A DNA stretch of 64,000 bases. Origin: UBA1926 sp036732005. Its GTDB lineage: Bacteria; Planctomycetota; Phycisphaerae; Phycisphaerales; UBA1924. The stretch is taken from contig DAINDF010000001.1 of NCBI GenBank assembly GCA_036732005.1, positions 434,001 through 498,000 on the forward strand, read 5' to 3'. The notes below the pieces were generated by a model. It ran no database searches and had not been told where the DNA came from. It was given only the letters and a program-made list of their open reading frames with translations. This document shows positions 53,465-61,485 of this stretch, piece by piece (within the stretch, counting starts at the first letter, position 1; every line of letters begins with the position of its first letter). The translations under genes and the position numbers were made by a program.

Positions 53465-55157
53465 CGAAGCTCTCCTTTGCCTCTTTGGCCGGCCGGATCC
53501 CAGGGTGCCCCCGGCTGAGCATCCGGCTGTAGAAAGTCACGAGGATTCCCACGCAGAGGATCGTGCACCCCGCGTAGGTCATCGGGAGGCCCGGGTCCTT
53601 CATCACGCTGAACACCGAGACCGTGTCGCCCACGAACCCGGATTGGTACACCTTCCAGTCCCCGTAGGCGTACGGGTTGTTCATGAAGACCGTGAGGCTC
53701 TCGGTCTGGTGATCGGGCGTCGTCACTACGACATCCGATTCGTACGCCATCGCCATCATCGTGCCCGGGTAATCCGTCTTGCGGAACTCCTCGAGACGGA
53801 CGCTGAACGGCACGGGCTCGCGGCGCGGGCCGAACCGGAGCAGCGCGTTCTTCCCCGGCACCCGCGCCGTGCCCTTCCACGGCAGCACCTCGGGCTCGGC
53901 CCCGTCCGTGCGCACGACCAGGGCCGGGCGGTACTCGCTCGCCGGCGGCGCCTCGACGAACCGGCTCGCCTGACGCGCCCGGGTCACCTGGCTGAGGATC
54001 CAGAAATGCCGCCCGCCCGCGTCGAAGTGCCACGGGAGCACGCCGCTGTGCTCAACGCTTGTCACCACGCCGCCCGCATCGACATACGACGCCCGCAGCG
54101 CATCGGGGGCCCCGTAGATCACGAGTTCCTCGGCGCTCCCGCCCGCGGCTCGCAGCGCCGCCCCCGAGGAGCCCGACCCCTCCATGGTCCGGCTCAGCAC
54201 CATGTCCGGGAACTTCTCGAACGCCGTGTGCCGCTCGACCGTGCCCGTGCTGCTCGCGATGACGACATCGACCGCGGGGTTGTCGCCCCCCTCGGGGTTC
54301 TCCCCGATGCCGCCCGACTTGACGATCGCCGACGCGTACCGCGTGATGCTGCGGATTGTCCAGCCCGGGAAGGCCTCGTCACCCTCCGCGCCCAGCGGGT
54401 AGCGCTGCCCCGCGACGACGAACCCGAACCCCGTCTCGTCCGACGAGCGGCTCGGGGGCGTGAACTGCTCATCCACCCCCAGCACACGGATCGTCAGCCC
54501 CCCCAGAAACGCGGGGCCCCCGCTCTTCCCGGCCTCGGCGATCCACATGCCGTGCGTCGCCGAACGATCCATCGTGATCTCGAACGCCCGCAGGGGTTCG
54601 GGCCCGTCGTCGGCGACGAACGCCTCCTCGCGCGTATTCCCCCACCGCTCGAGAATCTCGACCTTCATCCCGCCGAGCCTCACCGACCCGCTGATATGGT
54701 CCTCGGCCGAGGTGCTCGCGAGCACCCGGCTCACCCCCGCGTTGAACTCGACCAATTCGAGGCGCTGCGTGTTGATCTCGATCTCGCTCGAAGACTGCCC
54801 CTCCTGGAGCACCATCCGCCCCTCGAGCCGCCCGAAGAGAGACCAGAAGCCCCCGACGATCAGGATCACCAGCCCCGTATGCACCGTGATGAACCCGACA
54901 TGCCGGCGGTTCCAGGGGTACCGCGTGATCACCGCCGCGATCAGGCTGACGCAGACCAGCGCCATCAGCCCGATGAACCACCCCGATCCGTACACCAGCC
55001 GGGCCGCCACCTTGGCCCCCTGCGTGGCATCCAGGTAGGTCCCCCAGATCATCGCCACCGACACCAGCGCCATGACCGGGATCGCCAGGCGAAGCCCGCC
55101 GATGAACAGCAGGAAACGCCCCAGACTCGAATGGTGCCAGTCCAGATGTGCTTTCAT
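53304..55157 (-). CDS. resB: ResB-like cytochrome c biogenesis protein
   Basis: This is a 617-aa partner of the CcsA-type protein. Three N-terminal membrane helices (LRLAIPVMALVSVAMIWGTYL; WFIGLMALVCVSLIAAVI; VGFITVHTGLVILIVGGFW with the conserved His) precede a large periplasmic domain, and a fourth helix near residue 545 (MTYAGCTILCVGILVTFY). The last 53 residues are Gly/Asp/Ala-rich (VGGDAGAGGDAGPGG) and are read from DNA that also codes for the CcsA-type signal peptide in another frame. The last family-like residues (AAYLRDV) end where the overlap starts, so the tail may be a late-drifted stop. The start at 55157 is the only good ATG. Confidence 0.85.
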   Translation of the reverse strand: MKAHLDWHHSSLGRFLLFIGGLRLAIPVMALVSVAMIWGTYLDATQGAKVAARLVYGSGWFIGLMALVCVSLIAAVITRYPWNRRHVGFITVHTGLVILIVGGFWSLFGRLEGRMVLQEGQSSSEIEINTQRLELVEFNAGVSRVLASTSAEDHISGSVRLGGMKVEILERWGNTREEAFVADDGPEPLRAFEITMDRSATHGMWIAEAGKSGGPAFLGGLTIRVLGVDEQFTPPSRSSDETGFGFVVAGQRYPLGAEGDEAFPGWTIRSITRYASAIVKSGGIGENPEGGDNPAVDVVIASSTGTVERHTAFEKFPDMVLSRTMEGSGSSGAALRAAGGSAEELVIYGAPDALRASYVDAGGVVTSVEHSGVLPWHFDAGGRHFWILSQVTRARQASRFVEAPPASEYRPALVVRTDGAEPEVLPWKGTARVPGKNALLRFGPRREPVPFSVRLEEFRKTDYPGTMMAMAYESDVVVTTPDHQTESLTVFMNNPYAYGDWKVYQSGFVGDTVSVFSVMKDPGLPMTYAGCTILCVGILVTFYSRMLSRGHPGIRPAKEAKESFDVAAYLRDVGGDAGAGGDAGPGGRALAGDHAGDPDPGRGADQAARLVRSGPGG

Positions 55158-55228
55158 CGCGGCCCTTTGCGTTCAACCTCGGCTCACCGCGGCGGGCGTC
55201 GCCCATCGCGGCACTCGGCGGACATTGG

Positions 55229-55265
55229 TGTCCACTATTCAATCGGACAAAGGGGTCCGAGTCAA
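55229..55265 (-). promoter_or_regulatory. Palindrome-embedded promoter of the resB operon
   Basis: On the minus strand TTGACT (complement 55260-55265) and TTGAAT are 17 nt apart. The spacer holds the inverted repeat CGGAC-N6-GTCCG (55244-55259), and an overlapping inverted repeat TGTCC-N11-GGACA (55229-55249) covers the -10. A repressor or activator acting on these sites would control haem ligation genes. Similar TGTCCA half-sites occur at the promoter at 59.9 kb. Confidence 0.5.
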
Positions 55266-55356
55266 GTGTTTCGAGAGTAAACTATCCGGTTCTTTCGACC
55301 GATCGCGATCGTCACCGATATCTTGATCGTATTTTATTAGGATCTCGGCGGCGACG

Positions 55357-56658
55357 CTAGACCCGGTCCGGCAGTTCGATCAAGAAGCTCGCGCCGGCCC
55401 CGTCGCTGTGCCCCAACGAAAGCCGGCCCCCCTGACCCTGAATCAGGTCGCGGCTGATCGGCAGGCCCAGTCCGGTCCCGCGCCCGACCGGCTTGGTGGT
55501 GACGAACGGCTCGAAGATCCGCTCCCGCTGCGACTCGGGGACTCCCGGGCCGTTATCCGCGACGAGAAGGCGGATCGACCCGTTCTCCCGGACGCTCGAA
55601 AGGCGGATCCTGGGTGCCGGCGTCTCGACCAACGCGTCCGCGGCGTTGATCAGGAGGTTCATGAGCGCCTGTTGCACGGCCCGCGGGTTGACAAGGACCG
55701 GGGCGAGATCCGGGGCGAGATCGAGATCGACGGCGATCGCGCGGAGCCGCCGGTCGTAGCCGAGGATCTCCGCCGTCTCGCGGACGAGCGCGTTGAGATC
55801 GACCATCTCGGGCTCGCCCAGGTCGGGGTGCCCGAGCATGGTCATCTGCCGGACCGTCGCGCTGATGCGGGCGACCTGTTCGCGCATCTGGCGGACGGCC
55901 TCCGGCCGAGGCTTCTCGGGCGAGCGCTGCATGAGCTGGAGCAGCCCGTCGATGCTGGCCAGAGGGTTGGAGATCTCGTGCGCCACACCCGCGGCGAGCT
56001 GCCCGATCGAGACGAGTTTCTCCACGCCCGCCATGGCCCGCTCCTGCTCAATGAGCCGCTCCTTGAGTTCGAGGAGGCTTCGCTCCTGGATCAGCCTCGC
56101 CTGCTCGCGGCGGAAGAGCCCCCGCGTCGCACGATTCACAAGGTGAACGGAGAAAAACAAAGTCAGGATCCACCCGATCGCGGTCATCCGCTCGAGCCCG
56201 GTGTGCGGCCAGCGGTCCACGAGTTCGAGCGCCACGGTCAGGAGCGCGACGGCGAGCAACGCGGCGGCGTAGGCCTGCACACGCGAGAGGAACAGGCTCG
56301 CGAAGATCATGGGGAAGATCGCAAACCCGATGACCGGGCTTGCAAGCCCCCCGGTGAGCAACACGATCGCGGTCAACGCCGCCAGGTCCGCGGCGAGCTG
56401 CGACCAGGCGAGCAGGCCGAGGCGGACCGCCGAGGGAGTCTCCGCCCCGCGCGAGAGCAGGCGGAGCACCCCGTTGACCACCAGCAAGCCGAGCCCGATG
56501 AGCGCCATCACGCCCGGCGGGTGGAAATAGGGCCCGAAGCCCCACTGGACGAAGTCGAAGGCGATGATCGCGCCCGCGGCGAACCAGCGCAGCCCAATCA
56601 CCCAGGCGAGCTGCCGGGAGAGCAGCGGTCGGAGCAGATTCCCGGTCTCGTCGATCAC
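55357..56658 (-). CDS. Sensor histidine kinase (NtrB-type core) with multi-span membrane input
   Basis: This is a 433-aa protein with six N-terminal membrane helices (residues about 20-185) as sensor, then a coiled linker, the HisKA domain with phospho-His in GVAHEISNPLASI (about 225), and a complete HATPase with N-box NPRAVQQALMNLLINAADAL, G1 DNGPGVP and G2 GRGTGLGLPIS. It overlaps the neighbouring HAMP protein gene by 4 nt (ATGA) and follows the sigma-54 activator gene, so the three form one operon. Which signal it senses is not visible. Confidence 0.9.
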   Translation of the reverse strand: MIDETGNLLRPLLSRQLAWVIGLRWFAAGAIIAFDFVQWGFGPYFHPPGVMALIGLGLLVVNGVLRLLSRGAETPSAVRLGLLAWSQLAADLAALTAIVLLTGGLASPVIGFAIFPMIFASLFLSRVQAYAAALLAVALLTVALELVDRWPHTGLERMTAIGWILTLFFSVHLVNRATRGLFRREQARLIQERSLLELKERLIEQERAMAGVEKLVSIGQLAAGVAHEISNPLASIDGLLQLMQRSPEKPRPEAVRQMREQVARISATVRQMTMLGHPDLGEPEMVDLNALVRETAEILGYDRRLRAIAVDLDLAPDLAPVLVNPRAVQQALMNLLINAADALVETPAPRIRLSSVRENGSIRLLVADNGPGVPESQRERIFEPFVTTKPVGRGTGLGLPISRDLIQGQGGRLSLGHSDGAGASFLIELPDRV

Positions 56659-57731
56659 CTCGCCCCCCCCGCCGGCTCGTCGGCCCCCGCGACCGGCTCG
56701 GGGCCCGGCGCCTCGACGCCGTCGCCCGTCGCCTCGCCCGTGCTCCGCGCCAGGTCGAGCATCTTCCGCCCGTCCGCGTACTCGGTCAGCACGATGCGGC
56801 GGACATCCTTGAGCGATGCGACCGTTCGCGCCATGCGGCGGAGGTTCTCGCGGATCAGCGAGAGCCGATCCGCCAGGGCCCGGTCCTCCCCGGCCCGCCG
56901 CTGGAGGCTCCCGAGTTGGAGGTCGATGATGTTGATCACATTATTCAGCTCGTGGTTGAGCGTCACCGCGAGCTGCTGGAGCGTCTCCATCTTCCTCGCC
57001 TCGTTGAGGCGGAGCTGCTCGGCGAGCTGGTTGAACGACTCGGCGAGCTCCCGGAACTCGCCGCCGCCCTCCACCTCGACGCGGTGCCCGAAATTCTCCC
57101 GGGCGAGCTCGCGGCTCGCCTCCACCAACGACTCGACCGGGCGGGTGATCATCTCCCCGGTGCGGAGCAGCAGCACGATCGTCACATTCAATGCGACCAG
57201 CGCCGCGATCGTGAGCCCGACGATGAGCGTCCGCAGCCGCGTCGTCAGGTCGACCAGCGCCGCCGAAGCGTCGGCCCGCACAATCTGCCTGAGATGAAGC
57301 GCCTCGACGAGGGCCTGCTCGATGAACGGCGGCGCATTGGCCCGCCAGGACTCGAGCGAGCGATCCTCGATCCACGAAGCCTCCGGCGCGATCGAGGGCA
57401 GCAGCGCCCCGATCCGCGCGAGGCACGACGCACCCTCTTCGCCCACCGAGCTCCCCTCACGCACCGCGGCGTACGCGGACCGCACGCCCTCCGAGGCCAG
57501 ACGCACCCGGTCGCCAGCCCCGGGGGAATCGTCCGCGAGCGCCTCGCCCATCTCCCGCACGGACCGCTCGAACGCGTCGATCGACCCGACCGCTTCACCC
57601 GACGCCACCCGCCCCCCGGACAACTCGCCGAGCACCCCCTGGAGCAGGACGATCGCGACCACCGCGCCCGCGATATAGACCGCGACGAGCACGCCGATCC
57701 GGATGAGCAGCCTCCGCCTGAGCATCGCCAC
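56655..57731 (-). CDS. HAMP/HisKA sensor protein lacking an ATPase domain
   Basis: This is a 358-aa protein: one N-terminal helix (LLIRIGVLVAVYIAGAVVAIVLLQ), a periplasmic helical domain of about 150 residues, a second helix (LIVGLTIAALVALNVTIVLLL), a HAMP domain (RPVESLVEASRELARENFGHRVEV, and onward) and a dimerisation domain with the potential phospho-His in LNHELNNVINII (about residue 266). After it comes only a short helical stretch and a Pro-rich tail; no N, G1 or G2 box is present. It may act as a sensory partner that heterodimerises with the neighbouring full kinase. Overlaps of 4 nt with that gene support coupling. Confidence 0.8.
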   Translation of the reverse strand: MAMLRRRLLIRIGVLVAVYIAGAVVAIVLLQGVLGELSGGRVASGEAVGSIDAFERSVREMGEALADDSPGAGDRVRLASEGVRSAYAAVREGSSVGEEGASCLARIGALLPSIAPEASWIEDRSLESWRANAPPFIEQALVEALHLRQIVRADASAALVDLTTRLRTLIVGLTIAALVALNVTIVLLLRTGEMITRPVESLVEASRELARENFGHRVEVEGGGEFRELAESFNQLAEQLRLNEARKMETLQQLAVTLNHELNNVINIIDLQLGSLQRRAGEDRALADRLSLIRENLRRMARTVASLKDVRRIVLTEYADGRKMLDLARSTGEATGDGVEAPGPEPVAGADEPAGGAR

Positions 57732-57740
57732 CCCCGCCGG

Positions 57741-59129
57741 TCACCCGGCCGTGCCGGGCCCGCCCGCCTCCTCACCCGGGTTTTTGGGGATCCCGAGTTC
57801 GTCCATTTTGCGGTAGAGGCTGGAGATCCCGATGCCGAGCCGACGGGCCGCCTCGTTCTTGTCGTACCCCGATCGCTTCAGGAGCAGCGCGATGTGCTGC
57901 CTCTCAAACGCGGCGACTGCGCCCTTGAGGTCCTCGCAGTCAATCGGCCCGTCCGCGACCGCCGCGGGGCTGAACGGAAGATCACCGATCTCGATCAGCC
58001 GGTCATCGGCGAAGATCACCGCCCGCTCGATCACATTCTCCAGTTCGCGGACATTGCCGTGCCAGTCGTGGCCGAGCATCGCCCGCATCGCCGCGTCGCT
58101 GAGCCCCAGCGGCCGCTTGCCCATGTCGCGGGCGAACCGATCCAGGAAGTGCCGCACCAGCTGCGGGATGTCCTGCCGCCGCTCCCGCAGCGGGGGCAGC
58201 TCGAGACGGACCACATCGAGGCGGTACATCAGGTCCTCGCGGAACTGCCCGGCCCGGCAGAGCTCCCGCAACGCCTGGTTGGTCGCGGCGATGATCCGCA
58301 CATTCACCGGGCGGGGCCGCGTGTCCCCCACCGGCACCACCACGCGCTCCTCGAGCACACGCAGCAGCGAGCTCTGCACCGCCATCGGGAGCGTCGAGAT
58401 CTCGTCGAGGAAAAGCGTCCCCCCGTCCGCGGCCTCGAAGTATCCCTCGCGATCCCGTACGGCCCCCGTGAACGCCCCCTTGCGGTGGCCGAATAACTCG
58501 GACTCGATCAGGCTCTCGGGGATCGCCCCGCAATTGACCGCGACGAACGGCTTGTCCCGCGTGACCCCGTTGTAGTGGATCGCCTTGGCGAACAGCTCCT
58601 TGCCCGTGCCCGATTCGCCGTAGATCAGCACGCTGGAGCGAACGGCCGAGAGCTTGCGCACGGTCTCGAACAGCGACGCCATCGCCGGCGAGTCGCCGAT
58701 GAGATTGTGGAATGTGCTCGAGGCCGCGAGCGCCTCGGTCTGCACCGCCCGGTCGCGGCGGAGCTCGCCCACCTCCAGGGCGCGGCGCACCCGGATGAGC
58801 ACATCCTCGAACTGCACGGGCTTGAGCAGGTAGTCGGCCGCCCCGGCCCGCATCGCCGCCACCGCGCTCTCGACCGTGCCGAACGCGGTCAGCACAAGCA
58901 CGGGTGTTTGCGGGGCGATCTGGTGCGCGTGGCGCAGCAGCTCCATCCCGTCGAGCTCGGGCATCCGGATGTCCGTCAGCACCGCCGAGAACGGACGCTC
59001 GACCAGGCGGTCACGCCCCTCGCGACCGTTGCCCGCCTGCACGACCTCGTACCCCTCCTCCTCGAGCAGCTCGGCGAGCGACTCGCGGAGAAGGGCCTCG
59101 TCCTCAACCAGCAGGATCGACGCGGCCAC
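57741..59129 (-). CDS. Sigma-54-dependent response regulator (NtrC family)
   Basis: This is a 462-aa protein. REC domain (ILLVEDEALLRESL, phosphoacceptor in VLTDIRMPELDGM at about 53, Lys in LLKPVQ), AAA+ domain with Walker A GESGTGKELFAKA (about 170), the sigma-54 contact loop GAFTGA (about 217), Walker B GGTLFLDEI (about 235) and arginine finger FREDLMYRL, and a Fis-type HTH (AARRLGIGISSLYRKMDELGI) at the C-terminus. All parts for sigma-54 activation are present. First gene of the three-gene signalling operon (10 nt before the HAMP protein). Targets are presumably the cytochrome operons, but I found no convincing -24/-12 promoter. Confidence 0.93.
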   Translation of the reverse strand: MAASILLVEDEALLRESLAELLEEEGYEVVQAGNGREGRDRLVERPFSAVLTDIRMPELDGMELLRHAHQIAPQTPVLVLTAFGTVESAVAAMRAGAADYLLKPVQFEDVLIRVRRALEVGELRRDRAVQTEALAASSTFHNLIGDSPAMASLFETVRKLSAVRSSVLIYGESGTGKELFAKAIHYNGVTRDKPFVAVNCGAIPESLIESELFGHRKGAFTGAVRDREGYFEAADGGTLFLDEISTLPMAVQSSLLRVLEERVVVPVGDTRPRPVNVRIIAATNQALRELCRAGQFREDLMYRLDVVRLELPPLRERRQDIPQLVRHFLDRFARDMGKRPLGLSDAAMRAMLGHDWHGNVRELENVIERAVIFADDRLIEIGDLPFSPAAVADGPIDCEDLKGAVAAFERQHIALLLKRSGYDKNEAARRLGIGISSLYRKMDELGIPKNPGEEAGGPGTAG

Positions 59130-59153
59130 GGGGGTCCTCCTCGTGCGGGGGCC

Positions 59154-59801
59154 TCACGAGCCCGGCAGGAACTCCGAGGGAATCGGCGCGTCGATCCGCT
59201 CGTGATCCCAGAACACATTGACGATCCACCACCTCGGGCCGTCCTTGAGCAGCTGGAAGCTGTAGATCCCCCGCGAGTAGGGCTTCGGGTCCTCCGCGAC
59301 GCGACGGGCCTCGTAGGTGCTCCACACATGAGCCATGTTCCCGAACTCCAGCGTCTCGCGGTAGACCTCCTTCTCGAAATACCCGCCCTTCTCCATCACC
59401 GCCTTGTTGAACGCGATGTACTCCTCGAGCTTCATCACCCACATGCCCGTCCGACCGTCCGGCAGCGGTCGCGCCGCCACCAGCCCAGCGAGCGGCTGGA
59501 AGATCGACCGCAGACGATCCCAGTCCCTCGCCTGCCCCTTCGGCCCGCTCAGCGAGGCGTAGTACGCGGCGATGATCCCGTCGATCGTGGCGACATCCTC
59601 CGGCCTTGCATCCGGAGGCTCGGGCACATCCGCGTTCTCGTGCTGCATCACATTCGGGTGCCCCGGCGGCATCCCCGAAGGCTGCGGGTGCCCCGCCGGG
59701 AGACCGCCCGGCGAGGGGTGCCCCGGCGGCAACTGCGGCTCCGCCGCCGCCCCGGCGCCCAAGAGCCCGCTGATCATCGCGACGACTGCGAACTTGAACA
59801 T
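59154..59801 (-). CDS. Secreted NTF2-like protein with Pro-Gly-His-Pro repeats
   Basis: This is a 215-aa protein with signal peptide (MFKFAVVAMISGLLGAGAAA) and then a 45-residue segment of repeats (LPPGHPSPGGLPAGHPQPSGMPPGHP) that could bind metal or haem through His. The rest (DVATIDGIIAAYYASLSGPKGQARDWDRLRSIF, then HVWSTYEARR and GPRWWIVNVFWDHER) fits a SnoaL/NTF2-like fold. ATG 59801 has AAAGGGAG upstream. It is upstream of the regulator gene and diverges from the NapC-type gene. Its role in the cluster is unknown. Confidence 0.7.
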   Translation of the reverse strand: MFKFAVVAMISGLLGAGAAAEPQLPPGHPSPGGLPAGHPQPSGMPPGHPNVMQHENADVPEPPDARPEDVATIDGIIAAYYASLSGPKGQARDWDRLRSIFQPLAGLVAARPLPDGRTGMWVMKLEEYIAFNKAVMEKGGYFEKEVYRETLEFGNMAHVWSTYEARRVAEDPKPYSRGIYSFQLLKDGPRWWIVNVFWDHERIDAPIPSEFLPGS

Positions 59802-59909
59802 GGCCTGACTCCCTTTCCGCGATCCCCGATCGCGCCGTTCTGTTCGGGTTTCCCGAATATACCTGCGGGGCCCGTTCTCCCGCCCCCCGGGTGGCCCCGC
59901 GGGGAATTC

Positions 59910-59960
59910 TGTCCATAAATATACGAATATCATTGCCAAATGGACACGATTGTCCATAAA
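59910..59960 (+). promoter_or_regulatory. TGTCCA operator and promoter region of the second cytochrome operon
   Basis: TGTCCATAAA occurs twice as a direct repeat (59910-59919 and 59951-59960), and the second copy forms the perfect palindrome TGGACA-CGAT-TGTCCA (59941-59956). A promoter TTGCCA (59933-59938) and CATAAA (59955-59960) with 16-nt spacing encloses the palindrome. The intergenic region is unusually AT-rich for this genome. Confidence 0.55.
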
Positions 59961-60015
59961 CTTTTTCAAAATACGACCCCGGGGACCAGAAAACGCCCCG
60001 GCGTCAGGAGAAGCC

Positions 60016-61485
60016 ATGCGACGGATCTGGGCCTGGCTCTGGGCGGAAAAGAAGAAGTGGCGGGGCGTTGGCGCCTGCGGGCTCGCCCTCTTCGGCGTGG
60101 GCGGGATCGTGAGCGTCGAGGTCACCTCGACGCCGAACTTCTGCGGCTCCTGCCACATCATGGATCCGTATTACGACTCCTGGAAGACCAGCGCGCACAA
60201 GGATGTCACCTGCGTCAAGTGCCACATCGAGCCCGGCATGGAGAGCTATGTCCACGCCAAGCTCAACGGCCTGGGGCAGGTGGTGGACGACCTGCTTTCC
60301 CGGACCAGCTTCAAGCCCTCCGCGTCGGTCACCGCGCTCTCCTGCACACGCTCGGGCTGCCACACCACCGAGACCCTCGCGGGCAAGACGATCGACAACG
60401 GACGCTTCAAGTTCCGCCACGACAAGCACCTGGGGCGGACGCACCTGGGCGTCGAGATCTCCTGCGGCACCTGCCACTCGCATGTGATGGGCGACGAGCA
60501 CTTCGAGGTCAACACGACCGTCTGCATCACCTGCCACCTGACCGAGCGTGACCGCTTCGACGCCACCCCGGGCGACGGCGCCCCGATCGGCGAGATCCGC
60601 ATGGTCGCCCGCACCGGGCTCGACGCCGCCCCCGACGGCACGCCGAACTCCGGGGAAATCCGCCCGCCCAGCAACTGCCGCAACTGTCACGACGCCCCGA
60701 CGGAGATCATCCAGTCCGGCGACCTCACCATCAACCACGCCGAGTTCCTCGAGTACGGCGCCTCCTGCGAATCCTGCCACCGCCACACCACCGCCGCCCC
60801 CCAGCCCATCGAGGACGGCCGCTGCATCGCGTGCCACACCTTCGGCGTCGAGAAGACCCTCCCCGTCGAGGAAATGCACCGCGTGCACGCCCTGGGCAAG
60901 CACAAGATCGAGTGCTTCAGCTGCCACGGCGTCGTGCAGCACGGGCTCACGGCCCAGGCGATGACCCTCGAGCAGTTCGACTGCCGCAAGTGCCACATCG
61001 ACCAGCACTCCGCCCAACGCGACGCCTACCTGCTCGCCGCGGACATGGGCGAGGCCCACCCCGAGACCCCGGCCGAGAGCCTCATCAACCCCATGTTCCT
61101 CGCCCATGTCGACTGCACGGGCTGCCACACACGATCGAAGGCCCACAGCGACAGCCCGATGGACCGGGCCGAGATCCGGACCGCGTCGGCCGAGTCCTGC
61201 GACCAGTGCCACAAGCCCGGGATGGGCGAGCAGATGATCCCCCTGTGGCAGAACTCGACCCGCAAGCTCTACGAGCGGGCGACCGCCCGACTCGAGTCGA
61301 TCGACCTCACCTCGCTCTCCGCGGAGAACTCGGAGAAGGTCCGCGAGGCGGAGGCCCTGCTCGACCTGGTCAGGCTCGACGGGTCGTGGGGCGTCCACAA
61401 CCCCAAGTACACCGAGCAACTTCTCGAGCGCGCGCTCGGGAAGATCACCGAGGTCCTCAACGGCAGCGCCGGGAGTGAAGGGTGA
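60016..61485 (+). CDS. NapC/NrfH-type membrane cytochrome c with twelve haem sites
   Basis: This is a 489-aa protein. One N-terminal membrane helix (GVGACGLALFGVGGIVSVEV, about 17-36) is followed directly by CGSCHIMDPYYDSWKTSAH and CVKCHIEPG, the NapC/NrfH/NirT quinol dehydrogenase signature. Further sites bring the total to twelve: eleven CXXCH and one CX4CH (CTRSGCH, about residue 113), more than the four of NapC. The last 100 residues are helical and haem-free (LYERATARLESIDLTS). It starts at ATG 60016 with CAGGAG upstream. It would take electrons from menaquinol and hand them to the 15-site protein encoded next (4-nt overlap). Confidence 0.86.
   Translation: MRRIWAWLWAEKKKWRGVGACGLALFGVGGIVSVEVTSTPNFCGSCHIMDPYYDSWKTSAHKDVTCVKCHIEPGMESYVHAKLNGLGQVVDDLLSRTSFKPSASVTALSCTRSGCHTTETLAGKTIDNGRFKFRHDKHLGRTHLGVEISCGTCHSHVMGDEHFEVNTTVCITCHLTERDRFDATPGDGAPIGEIRMVARTGLDAAPDGTPNSGEIRPPSNCRNCHDAPTEIIQSGDLTINHAEFLEYGASCESCHRHTTAAPQPIEDGRCIACHTFGVEKTLPVEEMHRVHALGKHKIECFSCHGVVQHGLTAQAMTLEQFDCRKCHIDQHSAQRDAYLLAADMGEAHPETPAESLINPMFLAHVDCTGCHTRSKAHSDSPMDRAEIRTASAESCDQCHKPGMGEQMIPLWQNSTRKLYERATARLESIDLTSLSAENSEKVREAEALLDLVRLDGSWGVHNPKYTEQLLERALGKITEVLNGSAGSEG

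Noticed and set aside
50561..53518. Plus-strand frame of 985 aa from the TPR gene across the terminator
   Set aside because: It is the shadow of the Trx/TPR gene and then antisense of the CcsA-type gene, crosses a strong terminator and has shadow composition.
57741..60015. Sigma-54 -24/-12 promoters in the cytochrome region
   Set aside because: I looked for TGGCAC-N5-TTGC in the intergenic regions at 45.2, 55.2 and 59.9 kb and found only poor partial matches (such as TGGCCCCGCGGGGAAT), so no site is claimed.
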